Assembly: GCF_905147365.1 (NCBI RefSeq)
Contig: NC_056408.1
Coordinates: forward strand, 9,300,001 to 9,364,000
Length of the DNA stretch: 64,000 nucleotides
Source of the DNA: Aricia agestis
Taxonomy: Eukaryota > Arthropoda > Insecta > Lepidoptera > Lycaenidae
Reading direction: 5' to 3'
Below, piece after piece: positions 22,601-34,600 of the stretch. Each line of letters begins with the position of its first letter. Positions within the stretch are counted from its first letter, which is position 1. The notes under the pieces are model-generated. The model saw only the letters and a program-made list of their open reading frames with translations. It was not told the origin of the DNA and did not search any database. Made by a program: the position numbers and the translations under genes.

Positions 22601-25600
22601 ATCTGAGGATTCTTCTAGAACATCGCGAGGAAACTCTAGAGGAATACTTCGAGCCTCACGCCTTGATGTTGAACGAGGAGGCCGTGATCATAACTGGCTT
22701 GTTGGTCGGACTCAATGTTGTGGACTGCAACTTGTGTGTTAAGGTAAACCTAACTTCTGTTAAAGAATTTGCTGTGATTTTATCCGTCTCGTAGAATACA
22801 ACAGCTAAAATGTATCGGAACAGCTTTTAAGACAAGTGGCCTCTCCCAGACAAGTAGAGCGCTTAATGAACTGATACGCGTTTGTTATTAACATAATTAT
22901 GTAACACAATTTTATAAATTTGAGATATTTAAATTGCAAATTCATTTCCCAAAGGAGGAGGACTTGGACAGCCAACAAGGCGTGATCGATTTCTCGCTGT
23001 ATTTACGCGGCAGCAACTCCTCGCACGACCTGGCCGGCAATGGAAACGGCAACAACGAGCCCAAGCAACGCCATATTAATACCATGCTCGACCAGAAGAA
23101 TTACATTGAGGAGCTGAATAGACATCTCAAGTAAGTTCTTTATATACTTAGTCAATATTCTCTAAGCAACCGAGTGTGTGTTCTGAAATATTACCCAGTA
23201 CTCTGTCTAGTATTCTCTTATAATGAATCATAAAATCATGTTCCAAAATATACTGACCAGTACATTGACGTATATGACTTTGGGATGGCATTATTGTAAA
23301 TGTAACTAATACGTCACACTTGTCTTACCGGTGGCACACCAGTAAAGTGTGGTGTCAAATTCATGACGTCATGAACATTGGCCATACCAGGTTATATTTT
23401 GGAACTCACGCGACGACTGCGGATTACCATATTGACACACACTAAGAACACACACATATAACTAAAAAAATACTTCGCAACATTTTAACAATTCCTCGAA
23501 ACTCCAAACCAACTGTACCTATATTGATTGTTTTCAAACATCAAAGATAATTATTATTTTTGGCTAGACATAGCTGTGTTGTAAAATGTGACGTTTGGTC
23601 TTCGGTTTATTTATGAATAGTCATTAATCGTTTACATATTAGTAAAACTAACATTCTGGAAAGTATGAAATGTAACTGATAGTATTGTTTCAGTGCCACG
23701 GTAGCTAATCTTCAGTCCAAAGTGGAAAGTCTAACTACGACCAATGCTCTCATGAAGGAAGACTTGGCGATCGCCAAAAACACGATGATCACACTGGTCG
23801 AAGAAAACAACCAGCTGAAACATGCATTAGGTAAGTTATTAATTTTGTCAGACATGCTTACTAGTTACTGAAGTACCAGGACATTATAAATGGGTCTATC
23901 TGTATATATTGAAGCGTGTGTTACAAAACTAAGTGTTAGTATTTCAGGGTGTGTATGAGTTCCCTGTATTGAGTTCACTGTGAAAGTAGCAGCGCAGAAA
24001 GAGTAACTTTTTTTAACTTTTGTTTGGGAAAATTCCTGCCGCTCAGTCGCTTACCTATACAAATAAAAAAATGCTTTTCAGCGCTGCTTATTATATATTG
24101 AGTTCACTGTGAAAGTTTACAGTGAACTCAATATAAGGGACACATACAAAATCTAAAGTATTATCACTTAGTTTTGTTACACCCTGTATATTGTTCTCTT
24201 TGATCGTCTTTTGCGGCCTTCCCACGTTAGCCCATGGACGACTACAAGCGATTATAATATGGATCGGGCTAGGAACGAATATGCTGCTTTAAATAGCTTT
24301 GCAATCACTATGGTTATTTAATGCCGAAAAAAAAAAGGGTTTATTTAAACTTTGACATCATATCATTTCAGTTTCCTTTTGTAGCATTTGCTTATCATAA
24401 AAAGTCTTGGATTATAAAAGTAGTAAGTTGAATAAAAATCGGCCAAGAGCGAGTTAGACTCGCGCACGAAGGGTTCCGTACCACAGTAGAGCTAAAATAG
24501 GCTGAAAATTGTGTATTTTGTATGGGAGCCCCCCTTAATTATTTCATTTATTTAAATTTTATCATAAATTATTAAAGTACAAATAAAACGTATTTCTTGA
24601 ATATTTCAAGTGCCTATGTATTGCCGTCATTGATATCGAGCAAAAAATAGCAAAAAAATGACGTTTATTGTATGGGAGCCCCCCTTAAATATTTAATTTA
24701 CCCATAATTTAAATATTACGGAACCCTCAAAATGTTATTAATAAAAATCACATTAAAACGGAATTTATTGTTATTGGCTATTTCTCGTGAAGTTGTATTA
24801 GGTACTCGTGAAGTAACTCTTATTTTTGCCAAGACGCCAAATAGACAGATTGATAAGATTTCCTGTGAACACAAATCGATAATAGTTTAAGTGATTCATA
24901 ATAAAAAATGTATTTAGGTACTTAGTTCAACTTAGTCATAATCCTTATACTTGTTCCGACCCTTCTTTGTACACTCGTCACGCGATACAGTATTTCCCCC
25001 CAGTTGCTTTCCTGATTTGGTTTTGACTGTCCTTTATTTATAAATTGAAGCTAATTTAACTTTAATAATAGCAATCTCATTAGATTTTTTAAAGTGACAT
25101 CTACGATGTATAAAACATTTAAAGAGTCTTTACAGTACAAATATTTTAGGATATAGTTTTCATAAGATAGTTTTCATTGTCCGAAACCATTAGCATCGAC
25201 ATTTTAAAAAGTTTTGTAAATAAACATAAACGACAACTGCAGTAACTAAATGCGTACGGTCGCCGACAAACACAAGAAAAACACATTTCGACTTTATTTT
25301 CAGACAATAAGGTTCGGAAGTGGTACCATTGTATCAGAAACTAATACATTTATAAAGTAACACATAAGGCACACCGTGTGAGTGACCCGCGTATGCACAA
25401 AGATAAGATTACTTCTAGCAAGTGAAAATCGCACGGATGGCATTAGATAAAGCGATTGTATGACTCAATCTTTTGTATCGTTTTAGTTTGGATTAGTATG
25501 CCGCGGACGTCGCACGCATTATATTTAAACCGTTATGCACTGCCGACCCAGTATCATGGGCAATACCACGGCAAAGAGCACGCAAAGACATTGGATTAAA

Positions 25601-28600
25601 AATTGTGAGCTATTTTCAGATACGTCCACTGTTTATTTATAACCCGTCTGAACGCACGTTTGTTTTTCTGTTTAGGTCAGGACATAACCAAAGAGAGTAG
25701 GATAAAAGTGACTGAGCTGCCGCCGGATGATGAGGTATTTCTTTTATTTACTTTTAAAAGATATAACAAAAGAATTTTCGTTTGTATTGGAATATTGCAA
25801 CATACTTTAGCAACTCATGAAAAAAATGTAGAGCACATGTATTTATTTTTTGATGTCATTTCATAACAAACATTGTGTATTGTCCTTCGCAAGGTTTTTG
25901 TATACAAATGCTTGTATCATTATGATGACTTCATCAGTGTTAAGCCCCTCATTACAATACTAACGATAACGATAATAACTTGACTAACTTGTTAATTAAA
26001 ATACATAATAAATATAAATGTACTGTAGTGCAACCAGTATTCGCACTCTTTATATTATTCGAGAATCATTTTATAGTGAAATGAGGATACATGATAGACA
26101 TAAATAATTGTTCTAAATTATTTTATTTTCAATATAATTCAGAGTTAGAATTCTCTCTCTATCTTTATATGAATTTGTTACTGTGCTGGAGTAGAAACAT
26201 TAATTTTCGTTCTAGAATTTCAAATTTACAAATTCACTTAATACTTATTAAGTAGAGATACTGTAATTTATCTTAATAGTTGCAAGATAAACACTTTTAT
26301 TTCAGGACAAAAAGAGCGTTAAAAGTAACACATCGGACAAATGTAAGACTGAGAAAGAGGCCGAGCTCGTCAAAATGTTGGACGAAGAGAGGAAACGAAC
26401 CGCTGAACTACAGAAGGAGATCGATTTACAGGTAACTTCAATATGTTTTGACTTTTGATATACAGGTAACTTGAATTTTTTAGTTAAGTATTTAAGGGAT
26501 GGTGGACCTACAGACCGGAAAAATATTCAGGAGTATAAATTAAGATAGGATTTTGAGCAACCAGGTAACAACATCAACAACTTGAGGTACCCTATTTACC
26601 CCACGGTTGTATTACCTTAAAGGTCTATGCTTCTTGTAAATTAACATAACTATTAAATTATTCAACTAAAAGCATTAGTAATGTTAAATAGTACCTACTT
26701 CCTGTGCAAATTCGCAAAACCCAATGTTTTTTTGTTGATGCTTTAAAAGTTTTTCCTTAGTAACGACTAGTCTTATGAAACTAAAAGGAAAATTATTTTA
26801 GTTATCAGACATACCGTATGCAGTTAAGTATGCTATTTTCAGTAGCAATAATAATTTAATTAAACGTTATCACAATAATTATCGTCATTACCAATCGCGT
26901 GCTACTTGTGACACGTTTTGATACTCTCGTTAATGGCTCTATAATAAACACGTCGTGTTGACGCGAAATAATTATTGTTTACCTTCTAATAACTAACAAT
27001 GACGTTATAATATAAAACTTTCATCGTACCTAGTATATCACCTGAGGTACAATCAAAATAATTAAGCACAAAATTTTTTTTCACTATATAACGTCTAATT
27101 CAACCACATAATGGATTCCAGATATCACTCAAAGCCGAGATGGAGGTCGCTATGAAGTTGCTAGAGAAAGATATACACGACAAACAGGACACGATAATAT
27201 CCCTGAGGCGACAGTTGGACGATATAAAACTAATTAACCTGGAGATGTACAAGAAATTGCAGGTGAGAAGCATAATTAGGTTTTTCTACCCCTTATAGGC
27301 CACGCACAACTTACGTTCGGCAAATGCGTAGTGATGGCTTGATCACGCCTGCCCAGTAGAGTGGCGCGATAGTGCTCTCACCCAAGCACTCGGTATGATT
27401 TGTGCTCGGCTCGGTTGATGAGGGGACTGTCTCGCCACTACTCGGTAGGCTTAATCAGGCCCTTGGTCTGTTTGATTAGCCGAGTACATGCTATTGGTGG
27501 ATCGGTGATCAGACGTTTCGTTATTGGTAGGTCGAGATCAGATGGTGACAAATTATATATTGTTAGTGATTGTACTATCTGAGAAATTGATCATAGGCAG
27601 ATGGTGGACCCACGTTACTTGGTCGGGTTATAGTCGACTAGGTTTGGCATAATTCGACCAAATTACGCAAGTCCGCCATATGTCTATGAATCAAGTTCCC
27701 TGATAGTACATCTTCTATACCAGTGCCTCCTCCTCTAGTTTTGCCGAGCGATATTAAAGTTGTGCGCGACCTTTACTTGGCTTTATTCTGTGACCTTGAA
27801 CTAGCCGATGCCGTCTACTGCGCTTGTTTTGTTACGAAACCATTTCACGGTCTGCTTTTTATACGCGATGTTTTTCCCCAATTTGATACTACTGCCGAAA
27901 CGAAATATAACTTTATTTGATATTATGGAATTATTTATGATCTTTATTTTATTATTATTTATATTATCTACATACTTAATATGGTATTCATATTTAGGCA
28001 TCCTTTATTTATGCATATTCGTTATGTTATTAACATTTTTCCTTAATTGCTTTAATTTTTAAATAACCTCCGTTTAGCTGCCGGTTAAATTCTTAACGTA
28101 CCTGTATTTATCACACTGTAAGCAATCGCTTAAAATCCAAGTCCAATTACGTAAATAATATTCGAACGGTTTCTACTTACACACCAACAAATCAAAAATA
28201 TGAAGAACAAGTTAAAAATTTTATACTTTCATATTTTGACTGTCCGTATAATTTTGAAAAATACTTTTAAGTAAAAAGAATATTATGCAGTATGCTTTTT
28301 TTAGCACAATACACTTTGCCATTTACAATGGAAAACCAAGTTACATTTACAATTATAGAAAACCAAACCAAAAGTTCCTTATCTTTACATGTGCCTTTGC
28401 ACGCTAGACAGTCGATCAGTCGATTTGTACACAATACACTAGGTCACATTTCCGTCGTAGGTAGTGAAGCAAGCATTGACCCGGTAAAGCGGCGTGGGCA
28501 GCACCTAAAGCGCCCACGACGCGCTTCGTTGATTAATATTTGTTGCTCACTACTTATAACTTAATGATCCATTGTTTATCTACTTTGCGTCGTCACTTAG

Positions 28601-31600
28601 GCCCGTCTTTGTACGTATTAAAAATTACCAAATGTCTATTAATTCCTATTCTCTGTTATTGGTTCTCTGTTGGATGCGCTCCCATCAAAATATCTGACAG
28701 TTATGCTTTTCTTAATTCGTTTTGTTTTTTTTTTTTGCTTAACACATTAAAAACAATTATTTGTTTCTCTAAACCTATACATCAATTTTGCTTAGGCCTG
28801 CCTGTATCTAATATATTGTTTCTTTTGTTTTAAATTGTATTATGGGTTCTCTATCGCATAATCCCTTAATATCTGGTGAGTCCCTATTTAACGCGTTTTG
28901 TTTTTGTTTTTTTTTTTTTTTGCTTTATCCTCGTACTCTGTAGTATTTCAAAATTGTTCTAACGCTTCAAATTTCTGTATACTAACACTGTATTACTAAT
29001 GCCGCGAAGGAATGCGAGATGGAACTTACGCAGAAGGGTGAAATGGTCTCCAGGCTTCAGGGGAAGGCCGAGCAAATTGGCAAAATACTCCACAACCTCG
29101 AAAAATATAACCACTTCCTTGGGCCGGACCACGAGCTAGTCAAAGCCCTAAAGTCCCCCACCAGTAGCCTAAGCGAGAAGTTAGATTTCAAAAATGGCGC
29201 CCAAAAGGGCACAAAGTCGAGGGACGAGGGCCCGCCCAATAAGAAACTGAATCTCCAAACCCTGCAGGAAATACCGCCTTTCCGCAAATCCGGGAATTCC
29301 GACAAAACCAATGGAGACTGAATAGATCGAATAACACGCAGAACTTAATAGGGCACCTCGCTCTGAATAAACTATAGAATCAGAGTACTTAGTCGAATTG
29401 CATTCCCTCGTTTCGATAGCGACGCGAAGTTAGATATCAAAAATGTATGGTATTTGACATAACGTATCGCAAGCGCCATGACACTTAGCGATGTGACTGT
29501 CAAATCCCATACATTTTTGACATCGAACTTCGCTATCAAAACTAGCGAATCCATTATGACTAAGCACTCAGGTGCAGAGTTGGTGCAGAGTTAGCGTTCT
29601 GCGTATTGTAAATATGTTGTAGGAGAATTATTGCGATGGTGGTGTTTCCTGGCTAGGGAATTTATAGTAATATATTTACACACAAATATTAGTGATATTA
29701 TGATCTCAATTTTAGATTTGTTTTCAACTGGAATTCTGTACTTATTCCATTTATTATAATATTTACTCTTCTATTTAAAAAAATATATTTAAAGATACAC
29801 CACATTCGAGTTGAGGACGAATCCATAGTATAATAAATGTTCTAAAACTTCTTCACAAAACATTATAAATTTAAGTAATAGTAGTGAAATTAAACTATAT
29901 CTATAAAATAATACGTGGACATGGCATTATGTGTAATTAGCAATAAAAATACCTTTAAAAGAATAATTGCAACATTCGAGCACAAATCTCATTATTATTG
30001 TCTCAACACAATATGTAAAAAAAAGAAAAAGACATTTCCACGTTGCACTAACCTTAAATGCTCTAAAAACCACAAATTATTTTGCCCACTAATCTTAGAG
30101 TCACTCACTAACTAGCGACGCACACATCAGTTAATACTGGCTTTGTTTTAGGAATGTGAAAGTTCCTTGAAACATAAAACTGAGTTAATAGCCAAATTGG
30201 AAGCAAAGACTGAGTCGATGGGCAGCACAATCCACCAGCTGGATGAAAAGTAGGTTCTATATTACGCCTCTCGCTCCAAGCCTAATGCTTTACATATCGA
30301 AGCGTCTGGGCGCAACGCTTCTTAAGGTGGCCATACACGGGACAATTATCGTAACGATTTATCGCCTCGATGTTAAAATCGAACGACAAATTGTACGTGT
30401 GTAGCAATATCGCAAACGATTTTATGGTCAAAAGACCGATTGGACGATTTTCTTGACGATCGATCGAAACGACAAATTGTCCCGTGTATGGGCACCTCTA
30501 GGGCTCTAGCTCGGAACTACGGTGTTGCCACTAGAAAAATATTGGTTTTTTAAAGAGTTTTTGATGTCACAATTGACCGTAATGCTTTGTTCAAACCTAC
30601 GCGACCAGGCGACTGCGAAGCGGGAGCGTCAAGTTGTCAAATGTATGTTTTGAAGTGTACTGTGTACATAACTAGACTTCTTTTTAAAACCATTTGACAA
30701 CTTGACGCTCCCGCTTCGCAGTCGCTTGGTCGCGTAGTTTTGAACAAAGCATTAAGGTGGCTTGCATGACGGTGTTGTCACTATTTTGGCATAAGGTGGG
30801 TTACACACTGGTGCTATCATATATTTGACATTAGGTGTGTACTACACTATCGAATGCTGATGTTGTCACCAATTTGACATTGACAGTAAAGGTGGCGCCA
30901 CCGTAGCGCTCGAGCGAGGGCCCTTTTCTTCTCATTACTTTGATATTGGCAAACCCCCACGATATTATTGACTGATGAAATATTTTTTTATAAAATATAT
31001 TTTATTACCTTCGTCGTAAGCGATGCTTCGCTTCACCATTGATGTGGTTGTAAGATAAGTTGTAAACTAAGGCTTATTTATTAATATTGTTAGTTAACTC
31101 GATTTATTAATTAATGTATTTTGATTTGTTAAATTGTATAGAAGTAATGTATTTGCTATACCAAAAATTAGGTACTTATTTCAGTGATACTTGGAGTATT
31201 AGATTGTGATTAATTAAATAGACAATAGTAATAGACAATCTCTTGGTGTAACCCATTTTTTTAATTATATGAAATTATAGCATTTTTGTAGCTTTACTGT
31301 ATAAAATGTACCTTAATCGAACCTATGTTGGTTTCTTTTATAGTTTTTGTAATTTTAAATCAATAGTATGTGAAGCCTTCTTTATAATAAACGATATACA
31401 GTTATAATGTGTATTTTATTTCTACCAACCACATTGGCTTGTTTTGTTTTATTGTGTAGGTTTGCCATATCATTGTAATGTTCATTTTGCATGCCTTTAT
31501 CTTTTGTTTAACCACAAAACTGATCCATCCATACTAGACTTAATTTAATTTTGCCACCCCCACTAAACTTAAACTGTAGTAAGAATTACTAAAGTAAGTA

Positions 31601-34600
31601 TTAGCAAACTGATATAAAAGTTTTTTAAGGACAGTATTCACATATATAAGCTTATTCAAGACAAGAAAAAATCCAAAGTACTGTGATTAAAAAAACATTC
31701 ATTAAAATCAGATCAGTAGTTTAGGCATAGCTATTTAAATAACAAGCATACATAATTATACGGAGACTTACAATTATTATCCTTCCTTTTGATAAGGTCT
31801 AAAGCACGAGTCAAGACACAAAACTGTAATACATAATATTTTCAATCATTCAAAGTCATTACTTTTATTATTTGACTTGTAATAGAATATTATGTAACAA
31901 CTTACAAAGCATAATATTTTTGGACCATACAACCTTTCGAGTTTCGATTAGACTGCAAGAGTTATTTTTCTCTGAACCATAAGTATCAGAACTTTTTCTT
32001 CACAAAAGGCATTGTAAGATTTCATGAATTTCACTAAAAGTATCAATTTACTCTCCTATATGTAGGTTAAAAGAAGATAGAAATATTAGAAAAAATCTGG
32101 AGGAAAATTCTCGGAGTTTAGGCCAAAAGGCAGCTGCAGCGGAGAAACGAGTCGCGTCGGCGGAAAGCGATCTGCAGATAGAACGAGAATGGAGATTGTC
32201 GTTACAGGTAGTTATAGTCCTTTCTGTAAAGATTTATAACATAAATTCTACTATTAGAAGATCCGAAATTAAGACGTTGTTCACCGAGCTGACAAGGAAA
32301 TAGTATTTTGTTAACAAATGTTAAAATATATGGAACTAAGTTGAAATGGGTTGACCAAAAAACCTGGGTAGACTTTTTTTATAATATTATTTTTATGATA
32401 AGTAATTTAATAATGAGTTACAAAATTCCATTGGTTTTGTCAGCTGTACTTCGGACATAAAGCCGATTGATTAAAAAGATAATTATAATGAAGAAAAAGT
32501 GTTAAAATGTAAATCAGATATGGCTAATTTCGAGCCTATGATCTATTTGCTCATATAAAGCGCGTGTAGACAAATAATGGATAATATTATCCAAGAAAAT
32601 ATAAGTAGGTATGGTCTATAAAATAAAAACAAACAATACTTTGAAAATTAATTTTCGTCCAAACTCCAAACGTTAGCAGGAAATTATACTGAAGATATTT
32701 TTAGAGGTTTACATTAAAATATTAATTTTATCACTTTCAGGAATCGATGGTCAGGGATCGAGATCGAATTTCAGCGCTACAGCAGGAAGTCGACGTCCTA
32801 AAGTCAATAGGAGAAGTTAGAGAAAGGGTAAATACTAAATACTGTTAACTTTGTTCTTATCTTCCGCCTAACTGGATTATAGAAAAAAATCACCTAAGAA
32901 CCATCTATACTCCTACCTACAATTGTACTTCTTACAAAATACTCTTATTAACTATAATCTTAAAAACGTATAGGATATATTTCGCGTACCAGGTAAAGAC
33001 GGATTATAGTCGTTTTGTCACGGCAAATTGTGTCCCAACAATCTAGTATAATATTTTCTTATTACTTAATTTTATTATTTTTAATTTCCACAGAAATATT
33101 TTGCCCTCCAAGAGGAACAGAATAACCTTAAGACACAATACAGTGAAGCGCAGAAGACTCTAGAAGAGGTGGGGGCAACTCTCAGCGAGAAATCGCTTCA
33201 GTTAGCAGAGCTACTTGAGAAGGAGGCCCGGGGCTCCGACGAGGCGCCCAACTGGGCGAGCGATAAAGACGCCACTGCGTGCACCGCGTGTAGTAAGGAG
33301 TTTACTATAGCTAGGAGAAAGGTTGGTGAAAAACTATATAATTCGCTTCGCCCGCGTAAATTAGATATTACACAGACAAATTAGTCCACAAAAAATAGTT
33401 TATGATCATTCACGTGGTTCTTATCTGTGCCAAATAACAGAAAAATTGCTGCAGTAGTTATGAGATAAGTCCTTTCAAATAATTTCCCCCGTTTTTTTCC
33501 CACATTTTACTCTATTTCTTCGCTCTTATTAGTCTTAGCGTAATAAAATATAGTCTATAGCATTTATCGATAAATGGGCTATCTAACACTGAAAGAATTT
33601 TTCCAATCGGACCAGTAGTTCCTGAGATTAGCGCGTTCAAACAAATAAACTATTCCCAATTATAATATTAGTATAGATAAAATAAAAAGTACCCAGTAGC
33701 CGATTCTCAGACCCACTAAATATGCATATAAAATTTGGTTAAAATCAGTAAAGCCGTAATTTCGGAGGAGTACGCGGCCTAACGTTGTGACACCAGAATT
33801 TTATATATAAGATTATTTGATCTACCTACTACACAGGAAAAAAAATGTCACACTCAAAGTATAGAATTGATACTCTCGATCTCTTTATCTCTCGTTGACT
33901 CTAGAATAAATGAATCAATGATTTCTAAAACAACATAAGTAACTAAAAGTAAAATTTTCAGGAGACACAAAAACCTGGATAATTTTTGATAATGCAAGTA
34001 ATATATAATTATGTATATTATATTTTATATTTCTGTATATATAGCTCCTAATAATGTTTTTTTATACGTCTTTTTATTTTATTTTAGTATAAATAAATGG
34101 ATAATAAAGTTTTTCACTTATGTGCTTTTGACATTAAATCTGTTACTTGTGTTGTTTTGATACCCAAGAAACTACTGTAACATAAAATAATAACTCAAAT
34201 ACTCATATTTATTCAACTTTATTAATCTTAAAATCATAACATAATGTTATGATTTTATAGTTATGCATCATCTCCCACTTCATCTACAGTTTCTACTGTT
34301 GTGGTTGGCCACTCCAAAATTTCAGGTATAAAAAAGATATCAGGACATAGGAAATTAACTTTTTGATATCTTAATTTTTTTTTATATTTATCGGTAAGTA
34401 TCAAAAGTTCGAAACGTAATGTTGGTCGAATTTATTGCTAATTTACGCCATTGAAGGTCAAACAAAGGTTAAACGTATTTGTTCAAAAATATAAGTAACT
34501 AATGGGTATTTTTTTCGTTTAAATACAGAAAAACGATCACTGACCTTATTCCTCGAAATGTTTTTGTAATGAGCAAAATTAAAAAAAAATGGACAATCCC

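Noticed and set aside
28292..28833. Open frames inside the RUFY intron
   Set aside because: No family signature, AT-rich composition, and no splice context; expected by chance in AT-rich intron sequence.
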